Positions 25,511-33,416 of a stretch of 64,000 bases of DNA are shown here, piece by piece. Origin of the DNA: Nocardioides sp. NBC_00368 (GTDB lineage: Bacteria > Actinomycetota > Actinomycetes > Propionibacteriales > Nocardioidaceae); NCBI RefSeq assembly GCF_036090055.1, contig NZ_CP107970.1:1614501-1678500 (forward strand). The letters are read 5' to 3'. The position numbers were made by a program, and so were the translations under genes. The notes beneath the pieces were generated by a model. The model saw only the letters and a list, made by a program, of their open reading frames with translations. It did no database searches and had not been told where the DNA came from. Each line of letters starts with the position of its first letter. The stretch's first letter is position 1.

Positions 25511-26586
25511 GCCGACTCCTCCCCGCAGGCGCCGAGGGCGGAGCAGGCGCCGCACGACGCACAGCCGGCAGCCTGGTCGGCGCCGGCCATCCCGGCCCGG
25601 CGCAGCAGTGCGGCGACCCGGGAGGTGACCCGGTAGACGTCGGCGTGCGGCGGGGCAGGGACGGCATCGACGTCCTTGGCGAGGGTGCCGTCCAGCGGGC
25701 GGTAGGGCACCACGAACGGGTAGACGCCCATCGCGATGAGCTCCTCGCAGCCGGCGACCAGCTCATCGGGATCCTCGCCGAGACCGACCAGGAGGTAGGT
25801 CGAGACCTGGTTCCAGCCGAAGACGCGGACCGCCTCCGCCCACGCTGCGCGATATTCACTCATGGGCACCGAACCCTTGCCCGGCATCCAGCGCAGCCGG
25901 GCAGCGTCGTCGAGGGACTCGACATGGATGCCGATCGAGCGGGCACCGGCGTCGTACAGCTCCTGGATCGAGGCGAGATCCCCCGGCGGCTCGCACTGCA
26001 CCTGGATGGGCAGCTCGGGGACCGCCTCGTGCACCGCGCGTACGCAGCGGGCCAGATGGGTCGCCCCGCGGTCACGACCGCGGGAGGTGCCGGTGGTCAT
26101 CACCATCTGGGTGACCCCGTCGAGCTCGACGGCCGCCTTGGCGACCTCGGCGAGCTGGGCGGGCTGCTTGACGGCGATCGTGGAGCCCTGGCGCAGCGAC
26201 TCCTCGATCGCGCAGAACCGGCAGCGTTCCTCCTCCGCGTAGCGCGCGCAGGTCTGCACGACGGTCGTGGCGAGCACGTTGGCCGAGTGCAGGCGGGCGA
26301 TCTTGTCGTAGCCGACGCCGTCGGCGGTGACCAGGTCGTAGAAGCGGGGCCGGGAGACGGCCTCGACGCCGAGACCGGTGTCGGCTCCGTCGAGGAGCAG
26401 CTTGCCGCCGCGTACGGAATAGGGGCTGCGGGGGTTGAGCGGGATGGCCGCGCCGACCCCGTCCAGGAGGACGTGGCCGTCGTCGCTCGGTCCCGCGCCC
26501 GAGCGGCGGGCGACGGGGGCGTCGAGCAGGCGGATCCCCTGGATGGCGACGTCGACGCGGGTGCTGGACGAGATCGGCGAGGTCAT
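25507..26586 (-). CDS. MSMEG_0568-family radical SAM enzyme
   Basis: 359 residues. The 4Fe-4S/SAM site is Cys113-x8-Cys122-x2-Cys125 (CARYAEEERCRFC), a biotin-synthase/BATS-like spacing rather than the usual CX3CX2C. Downstream SAM-binding features include TQMVMTTGTSRGRDRG, VQCEPPGD and GIHVESLD. The C-terminus ends in a Cys-rich knuckle (CASCGACSALGACGE) that could hold an auxiliary cluster. It starts 10 bp after the Sll0783-like gene and overlaps the GNAT-AIR gene. It is expected to do the key C-C or C-N bond chemistry of the pathway. Confidence 0.92.
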   Translation of the reverse strand: MTSPISSSTRVDVAIQGIRLLDAPVARRSGAGPSDDGHVLLDGVGAAIPLNPRSPYSVRGGKLLLDGADTGLGVEAVSRPRFYDLVTADGVGYDKIARLHSANVLATTVVQTCARYAEEERCRFCAIEESLRQGSTIAVKQPAQLAEVAKAAVELDGVTQMVMTTGTSRGRDRGATHLARCVRAVHEAVPELPIQVQCEPPGDLASIQELYDAGARSIGIHVESLDDAARLRWMPGKGSVPMSEYRAAWAEAVRVFGWNQVSTYLLVGLGEDPDELVAGCEELIAMGVYPFVVPYRPLDGTLAKDVDAVPAPPHADVYRVTSRVAALLRRAGMAGADQAAGCASCGACSALGACGEESA

Positions 26587-26596
26587 GGCCGGTCCC

Positions 26597-27133
26597 TCAG
26601 AGGTTGTAGGTCGAGTTGATGATGGCGCCCTTGCGGGCGTAGTGGATCAGCGCGTCCTGCACGTCGAGCGGGTGCGAGGGCACGACGCCCTCGATCAGGT
26701 CCTCCTCGCGCAGGCCGTGGAGTCCCATCCCGAAGCGGCAGCAGAAGACGGTGCCGCCCTCCTTGATGAAGGTCTCGATCGCGCCGTTGGTGTTGAGCTC
26801 TCCGGGGAACCCGGCGTCGCCCATCGTCGGGAAGCCGCGCGAGGCCATGCAGGCGAGCGTGCCCGGGCCGTAGAAGTAGATGGCCGACTCGAAGCCCTTG
26901 CGCAGCGCGCGCGTCGCCTGCAGGACGGCGACGAAGCTGACCGAGGACTCATGCGGGATGCCGTGGACGAGGGTGAAGTAGGTCTCCCCCTCCTCGGCCT
27001 GGTAGTCGGGGAAGATCTTGGTCGAGCCGTAGATGTTGGTGCCCGGCTGCGACGAGGGGTGCGGGATCTCGCCGAGCGACTTGGCCATGTTCTCGGCGAT
27101 CTGGGCGTCGATGTCAGCGGTGTCAGTGGTCAC
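26597..27133 (-). CDS. MSMEG_0572/Sll0783-family nitrogen starvation response protein
   Basis: 178 residues, the most diagnostic protein of Nit1C-type clusters. Visible: GTNIYGSTKIFPDYQAEEGETYFTLVHGIPHESSV, FYGPGTLACMASRGFPTMGDAGFPGE, TVFCCRFGMGLHGLREEDLIEG and a C-terminal ARKGAIINSTYNL. The CC pair and overall DsrE-like pattern suggest a sulfur-relay-like fold (inference). Synechocystis sll0783 is a nitrogen-starvation-induced gene; that name gives the family label, not a reaction. Separated from the amidohydrolase gene by an 84-bp gap holding a hairpin. Confidence 0.92.
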   Translation of the reverse strand: MTTDTADIDAQIAENMAKSLGEIPHPSSQPGTNIYGSTKIFPDYQAEEGETYFTLVHGIPHESSVSFVAVLQATRALRKGFESAIYFYGPGTLACMASRGFPTMGDAGFPGELNTNGAIETFIKEGGTVFCCRFGMGLHGLREEDLIEGVVPSHPLDVQDALIHYARKGAIINSTYNL

Positions 27134-27196
27134 GAGGGTCTCCAGAGAGGATGAGCGGTGCGGGATGGGAGCGGACTCGTCGTCCTTGACGAGTGG

Positions 27197-27215
27197 CCGG
27201 CAGTGGAGCTGCCGG
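27197..27215. promoter_or_regulatory. Intercistronic hairpin between amidohydrolase and Sll0783-like genes
   Basis: CCGGCAG-TGGAG-CTGCCGG is a perfect 7-bp stem with a 5-nt loop just after the amidohydrolase stop. It could be an mRNA stabiliser or a partial terminator setting the ratio of the first gene to the rest of the operon. No U tract follows. Confidence 0.5.
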
Positions 27216-27217
27216 TC

Positions 27218-28042
27218 TCAGCCGTAGAGGGCTGAGAAGTTGTGGTGGAAGAAGGCGTCGGCGAGCTCGCCGTCGCCGGCCGCGGCGGAGAGGCGGGCGT
27301 GCTCGCCGGCGAAGTCGCCCCACGGGGCGTCGGTGGCGAAGAGGATGCGGTCGTGACCGACGCCGCGGCGCTCGATCTCCTGGACCAGCCAGGCCGGCGC
27401 GAAGCCGATCGCCCAGCTGGTGTCGGTGTAGACCTGCATCCCGGCCTCGATCCAGTCGAAGAGCCGGCCGCCGATGAGCTTCATGTGGCCGCTCATCCCG
27501 CCGCCGAGATGCACGAGATGGAGACGTACGTCCCGGGCGTAGCGCTCCACGAGCGTGCCGATCTGGTCGACGTCGGAGGCGGCGCCGGGCGAGGTGTGCA
27601 CGTGCACGGTCAGATCGTGCGCACGGGCGGTGGCGAAGACCTTGTCGAGCTGCTCGAGGCACTCCGGGTCGGTGGGATGTCCGCCGAGCAGGAAGCTCGT
27701 CTTGAGCGCGGCCACGCCCTCCTCGCCGGCGAGGGCGAGGGCCGCGTCGTTGCGGGCGGAGTCGGATGCCTTGGGCGAGACCCACAGGCCGCACCGGATC
27801 CGGTCGTCGCTCTGGGCCGCCTCGATCGCCAGGGCATTGAGGTCGAAGGCCGCGTCCGGGTCCGGCACGCCGTAGTTCGGCAGCACCAGCGCCCGCTCGA
27901 TCCGATCGGCGTCGAGGTCGGCGACCAGCTCCTTCACGGTGCCGCGCGCGGTGACGTCGGCGGTGATCGCCGGCCCCCCGTAGAAGGGGTACGCCGGCAG
28001 CCGGCCGATGTGGCGGTGCGCATCGCGGAGGGGCTTGGTCAT
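27218..28042 (-). CDS. Amidohydrolase-family (amidohydrolase_2) metal-dependent hydrolase
   Basis: 274 residues, a TIM-barrel enzyme of the ACMSD-like amidohydrolase_2 group. Metal ligands are visible in order: DAHRHIG (HxH), VHVHTSPG, LHLVHLGGGMSGH and FATDAPWGDF (Asp). It would hydrolyse or decarboxylate a product of the cluster. First gene of the nine-gene run, with a GlnR-like operator starting 24 nt upstream of the ATG; so it may belong to the Nit1C unit rather than sit beside it by chance. Confidence 0.85.
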   Translation of the reverse strand: MTKPLRDAHRHIGRLPAYPFYGGPAITADVTARGTVKELVADLDADRIERALVLPNYGVPDPDAAFDLNALAIEAAQSDDRIRCGLWVSPKASDSARNDAALALAGEEGVAALKTSFLLGGHPTDPECLEQLDKVFATARAHDLTVHVHTSPGAASDVDQIGTLVERYARDVRLHLVHLGGGMSGHMKLIGGRLFDWIEAGMQVYTDTSWAIGFAPAWLVQEIERRGVGHDRILFATDAPWGDFAGEHARLSAAAGDGELADAFFHHNFSALYG

Positions 28043-28065
28043 GGCATCAAGCCTTCGGCCCGGGC

Positions 28066-28125
28066 GTTTCGGGCTGGTTACCCCTGGAATACGGAGTGCG
28101 CGTCAGCTCGTAAGTTCGAGGTAAC
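28066..28125 (-). promoter_or_regulatory. GlnR-like nitrogen-control operator ahead of the Nit1C cluster
   Basis: Read on the minus strand, GTAAC-CAGCCC-GAAAC (28081 to 28066) matches the actinobacterial GlnR half-pair GTnAC-n6-GAAAC. About 44 bp upstream a weaker pair, GTTAC-CTCGAA-CTTAC (28125 to 28110), has the same spacing. The strong pair ends 23 nt before the amidohydrolase ATG. I read this directly; GlnR binding is inference. Confidence 0.55.
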
Positions 28126-28173
28126 GCGCTCCTTCGACGGCGGCGCACGCAGCTGCCGCCATCTCACAGGCTC

Positions 28174-29043
28174 CTAGCCGTGTCGCGCGATCCAACCCGC
28201 CACGAGGTCGCCGACCGCGCCGGGGCGGAACGTCGGTGCCCAGTGCCCACCTGGCACCTCACGGATGTCGATCGTCGCGATGTCCGGGTGCGGATCGGAC
28301 TGGGTGATCGGCGGGATGAAGATGTCGCGCCGGGGAGTCAGCACTTGGACGGGTACGTCGGTGCCACCGCGAACCGGCCTGAGCAGGCGCGGGAGCACGT
28401 TCGCGGCGTAGATCCGGATCGACTCGGCGTTGCGGCGAGCGCTGGGTCCGTGAGGTCGCGGTTCGAGCGGCTCAGGTCGCTCGAAGACCTTCAGTGACAG
28501 CCTGATGACCGGGTCGATCAGGCCGAGGCGCGCCAGCGCCGGGGCCAGGAGGGGAATCGAGAAGAAGCCCATGTAGAGCGGTGACTTCCACATCGCGGCG
28601 ATGTCGCGGAACCGCCGCGCCCGCGCCTTGCGGAGAACCCACCCAGGGATGTGGTCGACGCACGGGCCGGAGATGGAGGTGAAGCTGAGGATGCCGTCGC
28701 GCTGTGGGCCCGTGACCAGGTGCCAAGCCTGCACCGATCCCCAGTCGTGGCCGACCAGGTGCACCCCGGCGCCGGTATCAGCATGGTCCAGAACGGCGCG
28801 AAGGTCTGCGGCCAGCTGGTCGAGCCGATAGTCGGCGATCCTGCGCGGCCTGCCGGAAGCGCCGGTGCCGCGGGTGTCGTAGGTGACCACACGGTGGTCC
28901 TCGGCGAGACGCTCGACGATCCCGTCCCAGGCGGTGTGGTCGTCGGGAAAACCGTGTACGAGAACGACGGTCGGCTTGGTGGCATCCTCGCCCGCGGTGT
29001 AGACCGCGAGCTCGAACCCGTCACTGGTGGTCACCGTGGTCAT
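28174..29043 (-). CDS. Epoxide-hydrolase-like alpha/beta hydrolase
   Basis: 289 residues from MTTVTTSDGFELAVYTAGE; the ATG overlaps the MpaB-type gene's stop. Oxyanion motif VLVHGFPDDHTAWD, then the nucleophile elbow VGHDWGS with Asp as nucleophile, the hallmark of epoxide hydrolases and haloalkane dehalogenases rather than esterases; the catalytic His is in VPGGHWAPTF. Last gene of a TetR-led operon with Old Yellow Enzyme, crotonase and oxygenase genes, so it probably opens an epoxide or hydrolyses an intermediate of the same pathway. Confidence 0.85.
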   Translation of the reverse strand: MTTVTTSDGFELAVYTAGEDATKPTVVLVHGFPDDHTAWDGIVERLAEDHRVVTYDTRGTGASGRPRRIADYRLDQLAADLRAVLDHADTGAGVHLVGHDWGSVQAWHLVTGPQRDGILSFTSISGPCVDHIPGWVLRKARARRFRDIAAMWKSPLYMGFFSIPLLAPALARLGLIDPVIRLSLKVFERPEPLEPRPHGPSARRNAESIRIYAANVLPRLLRPVRGGTDVPVQVLTPRRDIFIPPITQSDPHPDIATIDIREVPGGHWAPTFRPGAVGDLVAGWIARHG

Positions 29044-29993
29044 GCGGACTCCGCTCTCGCGGCGAGTGCCTCGGCCGAGAAGTGCGTACGCCACACCGGC
29101 GTCGACCACCGGGCGCGCGCCGACATCCACGCGCGCCCGACACCGTAGGAGATCTTCCGCGGGAGAAGGAACCGCCAGAAGAGCACATGGATGCGCAGGC
29201 TGACACGATCCACGGCGCGTTCCGGGAAGCCGATCATCTCCCGCTCCTCGGGCAGCAGCCCGACCATGATGGCGACCCTGAGGAAGTGCCGAATGGGCGC
29301 GGTGACCAGCGCCCACAGCGGCCGCGGCATCGGTCGCAGCCCCCGGGGCGCCGGTAGACCGGCGGCGTGGATCAGCCCGACCAGCGTCCGAACCCCCTCG
29401 TTACGAGGGTCGGCCACGCGGTCACGCTCCGCCGGCCAGACCTCCAGGAACTCGTCGTACGTCGCGGGCATCCCGAGCACGCCGAACCTCCGGCCGACCT
29501 CGATGAGCCCGAGATAGGCGTCGTCACGGAACTCCCGGTCGGGCCAGCCGCGCAGCATCTCGTAGCCGCGCATGAAGCCGGCCGTGATCGCGGCCCAGTT
29601 CCACGTCCAGATGTCGCGGGTCCAGGCGTGGTACGTGGCCCCGCGAGTGTCCTCGCCGCGCATCGGCCGGTGCAGCTCCCGCATGGCGTAGGCGATGTGG
29701 TCGGCCTCCTCGCCGCCGTGCGCGACGCCGGCGATCATCTCGATCGTGTCGCGGAGCCTTCGGGCGAAGTCGAGGATGTCGGCGTCGGGATCGGCGAAGA
29801 CTCGGTCGCGCTTCAGCGTCGCCGCAGCGGTCGCGGGATGCATGAGGGGCAGCAGGAACCCGGGCAGACCGTAGAGCGCGGTGAGCGGCTCCGCGAGAAC
29901 CCGGAGAGCGGGCGAACCCGGCGCGAGCAGCTCGGGTCGGCTCACGGCACGCGTCGGGGGAAATCCGTCCGGACGCGTACCGGGGACCGTCAT
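29040..29993 (-). CDS. Oxygenase MpaB family protein (DUF2236)
   Basis: 317 residues from MTVPGTRPDGFPPTRAVS; the ATG overlaps the crotonase stop (TGATG). Family hallmarks: the haem-region sequence LPLMHPATAAATLKRDRVFADPD, HGGEEADHIAYAMRELHRPMRG with conserved His/Arg, YHAWTRDIWTWNWAAI, and the late RWSTPVW. The family includes latex-clearing protein and the fungal MpaB oxygenase, which cleave C=C bonds oxidatively using a b-type haem. Its substrate here is likely the one processed by the neighbouring flavoenzyme. Confidence 0.85.
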   Translation of the reverse strand: MTVPGTRPDGFPPTRAVSRPELLAPGSPALRVLAEPLTALYGLPGFLLPLMHPATAAATLKRDRVFADPDADILDFARRLRDTIEMIAGVAHGGEEADHIAYAMRELHRPMRGEDTRGATYHAWTRDIWTWNWAAITAGFMRGYEMLRGWPDREFRDDAYLGLIEVGRRFGVLGMPATYDEFLEVWPAERDRVADPRNEGVRTLVGLIHAAGLPAPRGLRPMPRPLWALVTAPIRHFLRVAIMVGLLPEEREMIGFPERAVDRVSLRIHVLFWRFLLPRKISYGVGRAWMSARARWSTPVWRTHFSAEALAARAESA

Positions 29994-30652
29994 CAGGCTT
30001 CCTCGGTCGTGAGCGCGGCGACCGCCGTGGCGTACATCGTCGACTTGATCTTGCCGAGCGTGTCGGCCGGCTTGCCCGCGAGCAGGGCGACACGGGCGAT
30101 CGCCTGCTCGAGGAGGTCGGCCTCGGGTGCGGTGCCGTCGACGATGCCCGCGGCAAGCGCGTCGGGGCCGGGGAAGCGGCGGCCGGTGGTCATCGAGTCG
30201 GTCGCCGCTCGCGGGGTGAGCTTGGCCTGGATCAGGGCGGCCATGCCGGGGGTGAACGGGATCTGGATGTCGACCTCGGGGAAGCAGAAGAAGCCGCGGT
30301 CCTCGCGCATGATCCGCCAGTCGAGGGTCATCGCGAGCATCGCGCCGGCGCCGAAGGCGTGCCCGTTGATCGCGGTCACCGTCGGCACCGGGAGGACCAG
30401 GAGGCGGGCGAGGAGGGCCTGCACCCGGGCGACGTACGGCTCGAACTGGTCGGCGTTCTGCCCGAGCCAGTCCAGGTCGAGGCCGTTGGAGTAGAACTTG
30501 CCCGTCGCCGTCAGCACCAGCGGCGCGGGCGTGGCCACGACCTTGTCGAGGGCGTCGTTCACCGACGTCATCCAGTCGGGGCTGAACCGGTTCTCGGTGT
30601 CGCCGATGTCGAGGACGTACACGCCGTCCGTCTGGGTCAGGGTCGTCGTCAT
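29993..30652 (-). CDS. Enoyl-CoA hydratase/isomerase family protein
   Basis: 219 residues of the crotonase fold, resembling delta3,delta2-enoyl-CoA isomerases. The oxyanion-hole segments are ATGKFYSNGLDLDWL and INGHAFGAGAMLAMTLDWRIM; the second helix region reads FCFPEVDIQIPFTPGMAALI. The usual hydratase Glu pair is not clearly present, which favours isomerase or another crotonase reaction. Starts 18 bp after the Old Yellow Enzyme gene and overlaps the MpaB-type gene. Confidence 0.87.
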   Translation of the reverse strand: MTTTLTQTDGVYVLDIGDTENRFSPDWMTSVNDALDKVVATPAPLVLTATGKFYSNGLDLDWLGQNADQFEPYVARVQALLARLLVLPVPTVTAINGHAFGAGAMLAMTLDWRIMREDRGFFCFPEVDIQIPFTPGMAALIQAKLTPRAATDSMTTGRRFPGPDALAAGIVDGTAPEADLLEQAIARVALLAGKPADTLGKIKSTMYATAVAALTTEEA

Positions 30653-30670
30653 TGTCGTTCCTTCCGGGGT

Positions 30671-31906
30671 TCAGCCGCGCGGGGAGCGCAGGCTCTCGAG
30701 GCCGTTGTTGAGGAGGTACTGAGTCACGTTGAGGGCGGCGTGCCGGTCGGGTGCCGGCTCCTTGCCCTTGGCCATCCGCCACATCTGGACGCTGTAGTAG
30801 GTCAGCTCGGTGAGGCTGTCGAGCATCCGGATCCCGCTGCGGCGGGGGTTGACGACGCTCTCGTCGGCGCGGCCGGCGAGGAGCTGGGCCGGGAAGTCGG
30901 GCTGCACGGTGAGCGGCCTTCCCAGGCCGACGAGGTCCACGGCACCGGACTCGACCGCGTCGACCATCCCGGCGGCCGTACGGAACCCGCCGGTCAGCAT
31001 CAGCGGCAGCCTCGGGAGCTCGGCACGGACTCGTTCGGCGTACGCGAGGAAGTACGCGTCCCGGCGCCGGGTGCTCGCCTTCAGCGACGGGTCCACGCCG
31101 AGCATGGCGGCCGAGGTGTAGGTGCCGCCGGAGATCTCCAGCAGATCCAGGCCCTCCTCGGCGAGCGCGTGGACGACTTCCAGGGACTCCTCCTCACCGA
31201 AGCCGCCCTTCTGGAAGTCGGCGGAGTTGAGCTTGATCGCGACCGGGGTGTCTGCTCCGACCTCGGCGCGGATCGCACGGAGCACCTCGAGCACGAAGCG
31301 GCGGCGCTTCTCCGGCGTGCCACCCCAGGCGTCGGTGCGCTGGTTGGACAGCGGCGAGAGGAACTGGCTGATCAGATAGCCGTGCGCGCCGTGGATCTGT
31401 ACGCCGTCGAAGCCCGCCCCGGTCACGACCCTCGCGGTGGTGGCGAAGCGGCGGATCAGGTCCTCGATCTCGGCTTCGGTCAGCGCGCGGGGCTCCGCGA
31501 AGAGCCCGCCCGTGCCGGGCACGGCGACGGCCGAGGGTGCCACCGGATGGGCGGTGAGCGTACGCGGCGTCTGCCGGCCCGGGTGGTTGATCTGCACCCA
31601 CACCTTGGAGCCGCCCGACTTCGCGATCTGCGCCCACTCGGCGAGGTCGTCGGCGTGGCGGTCGTCCTCGACAACGACGTTGCCCGGCTCGCCGATCGCG
31701 GTGCGGTCGACCATCACGTTGCCGGTGATCGAGAGCCCGACGCCGCTGTCGGCCCAGCGCCGGTAGAGGTTCTTGATCCGGCTTCCGGGCGTGAAGTCGC
31801 GACGCCCGAGGCCCTCGCTGAGGGCGGCCTTGGCGAGCCGGTTCGGGATCACGAACCCGTTCGGCAGCTCGAGCGGCTGCGCCAGGATCGACTGGTCTCG
31901 GGTCAC
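30671..31906 (-). CDS. NADH:flavin oxidoreductase, Old Yellow Enzyme family
   Basis: 411 residues from a GTG (VTRDQSILAQPLELPNG) that overlaps the TetR stop (GTGA). The FMN/substrate signature FDGVQIHGAHGYLISQFLSPLSNQRTDAWGG is intact, with KLNSADFQKGGF and the phosphate-binding LMLTGGFRTAAGM. It reduces an activated C=C bond using NAD(P)H. No C-terminal 4Fe-4S/dienoyl-CoA-reductase extension is present, so it is a single-domain ene-reductase-type enzyme. Confidence 0.92.
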   Translation of the reverse strand: MTRDQSILAQPLELPNGFVIPNRLAKAALSEGLGRRDFTPGSRIKNLYRRWADSGVGLSITGNVMVDRTAIGEPGNVVVEDDRHADDLAEWAQIAKSGGSKVWVQINHPGRQTPRTLTAHPVAPSAVAVPGTGGLFAEPRALTEAEIEDLIRRFATTARVVTGAGFDGVQIHGAHGYLISQFLSPLSNQRTDAWGGTPEKRRRFVLEVLRAIRAEVGADTPVAIKLNSADFQKGGFGEEESLEVVHALAEEGLDLLEISGGTYTSAAMLGVDPSLKASTRRRDAYFLAYAERVRAELPRLPLMLTGGFRTAAGMVDAVESGAVDLVGLGRPLTVQPDFPAQLLAGRADESVVNPRRSGIRMLDSLTELTYYSVQMWRMAKGKEPAPDRHAALNVTQYLLNNGLESLRSPRG

Positions 31907-32556
31907 GGGTTGCTCCTCGGTGTGGACGGATCTGCGGGTGATGCCTTGGCCGGACGCGGTTCGAGCGGGACGGCGAGGATGGCGCGGACGGCGGCCTCCA
32001 GGCGGGCGGCGGTCGCCGCGTCGGCCTCGCGGTCCTCGAGGAGGCAGCGGCGCAGGATGCCGCCGGGCAGGTCGACGACACAGACCGCGATCGCCTCGAC
32101 CGCGATCCGGTCGCCGCGGTCCCACACCCCGCGCGCCAGCGCGATCAGCACCTCGACGAACTTCTCCTGCACGGAGCTCAGCTCGGTCTCGATCTCGGGC
32201 GGAAGGTCGGCGGAGAAGAGCTGGTCGCGGCGTTGGACGAAGAACAATCGGGCGCTGGCCGGGAAGCGGCGTACGAACTCGACGGGGCTCAACGCAACCG
32301 CCACGACCGCATCCGCGCCGGTGGCGCCCTCGGCCATCGCCTCCGCCATCAGGTCGCCCAGCCGGCACCAGGACCGCAGCCACAGCCGCGCGAGGAGCAC
32401 GTCCTTCGAGCCGAACGCGTGATAGATCGTCCCGTTCGACGCCCCCGCCGCAGCGGCCAGCGAGCGCAGCGTCAGACCGGAGGGGTCACCGCTGGTCACG
32501 ATCTGCTCGGCGACGTCGAGGAGGTCGTCGAGCGTGTGAAGCCGCTGTCGGGACAT
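31903..32556 (-). CDS. TetR family regulator heading the OYE-crotonase-MpaB-hydrolase operon
   Basis: 217 residues. HTH: IVTSGDPSGLTLRSLAAAAGASNGTIYHAFGSKDVLLARLWL. The remainder is a helical ligand domain. The gene is first in an operon of five tightly overlapping genes and is preceded by a perfect 16-bp palindrome, so it should autoregulate and control the whole pathway in response to a substrate or CoA intermediate. Confidence 0.88.
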   Translation of the reverse strand: MSRQRLHTLDDLLDVAEQIVTSGDPSGLTLRSLAAAAGASNGTIYHAFGSKDVLLARLWLRSWCRLGDLMAEAMAEGATGADAVVAVALSPVEFVRRFPASARLFFVQRRDQLFSADLPPEIETELSSVQEKFVEVLIALARGVWDRGDRIAVEAIAVCVVDLPGGILRRCLLEDREADAATAARLEAAVRAILAVPLEPRPAKASPADPSTPRSNP

Positions 32557-32570
32557 GCGGAGACTCTAAA

Positions 32571-32586
32571 TAGAGCGAATGCTCTA
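32571..32586. promoter_or_regulatory. TetR operator
   Basis: TAGAGC-GAAT-GCTCTA is a perfect 16-bp palindrome centred about 22 bp upstream of the TetR ATG, in the A+T-rich gap between the TetR operon and the divergent nucleotidyltransferase gene. Confidence 0.7.
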
Positions 32587-32672
32587 GATCAACGGTTCTC
32601 GGCTGTGTTCGGCGTCACATTCCGGGTGATAACCGGATGACTCTGCGCCCATCGAACCGGCACGCTCTACGC

Positions 32673-33413
32673 ATGGATTCTCCGAACCGCCCGGACCCGG
32701 TCGCGGCCGCGCAAGACCTGGTCCTCGCCCGCTTCCCGCGTGCGGAGCAGGCGTGGCTCGGCGGGTCGGTGGTCCTCGGCGGCGCGACGCCCATGTCAGA
32801 TCTCGACGTCACCGTGCTCGACCCGACCGCGACGGCCCACCGCGAGTCGCTGCGTCATCTGGGCTGGCCGGTCGAGCTCTTCGTGCACACCGAGGCGAGC
32901 ATCCGCCACTTCGTCGGGCGGGATCTGACCGACCGCAAGCCCACGATGGCGCGGCTCGTCGCTCGAGGCGTCCCCCTTCTTCCAGGTGACGGCGGAACGG
33001 AGGTACGTCGCTACTGCGACGACGTCCTCCAGGCCGGCCCCACTCCCCTGCCGGCCTCGGCGCTGGCGAGCGCCAGGTATGCGCTGAGCGATCTCGTCGA
33101 CGACCTGCAAGGCGCCGGCGCGGGGCCGGAGCGCACCGCGATCGCTGTCGAGACGTGGCGGCGTACGGCCGAGCTGGTCCTCGACGTCAACGGCTGCTGG
33201 CACGGCGGCGGGAAGTGGCTGGTGCGCGAGCTGATCGCCTTCGACGTTGCAGCCGAGACCACCTGGACAGCCAGCCTCGACGCCGGCCTCGCCTCGGCTC
33301 TCGCCGGCGACACGGTCCTGCTCGAGCAGGCTGCCGAGGAATGCCTCGCCCTGGCCGGCGGTCGCCTCTGGGAGGGTTTCCACCAGGCGGCCTCGATCGA
33401 CCAGTGTCGGTGA
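32673..33413 (+). CDS. Nucleotidyltransferase-fold protein
   Basis: 246 residues from MDSPNRPDPVAAAQDL (an ATG 36 nt upstream is possible but gives a non-family N-terminus). The active-site motif of the polymerase-beta superfamily is clear: GGSVVLGGATPMSDLDVTVLD, with the two metal-binding Asp residues; a third acidic position may be in PVELFVHTE. The C-terminal two-thirds is helical, resembling the kanamycin nucleotidyltransferase-type partner domain. Substrate unknown. It could be an aminoglycoside- or toxin-type nucleotidyltransferase, but no partner gene is adjacent. Confidence 0.75.
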   Translation: MDSPNRPDPVAAAQDLVLARFPRAEQAWLGGSVVLGGATPMSDLDVTVLDPTATAHRESLRHLGWPVELFVHTEASIRHFVGRDLTDRKPTMARLVARGVPLLPGDGGTEVRRYCDDVLQAGPTPLPASALASARYALSDLVDDLQGAGAGPERTAIAVETWRRTAELVLDVNGCWHGGGKWLVRELIAFDVAAETTWTASLDAGLASALAGDTVLLEQAAEECLALAGGRLWEGFHQAASIDQCR

Positions 33414-33416
33414 CCC

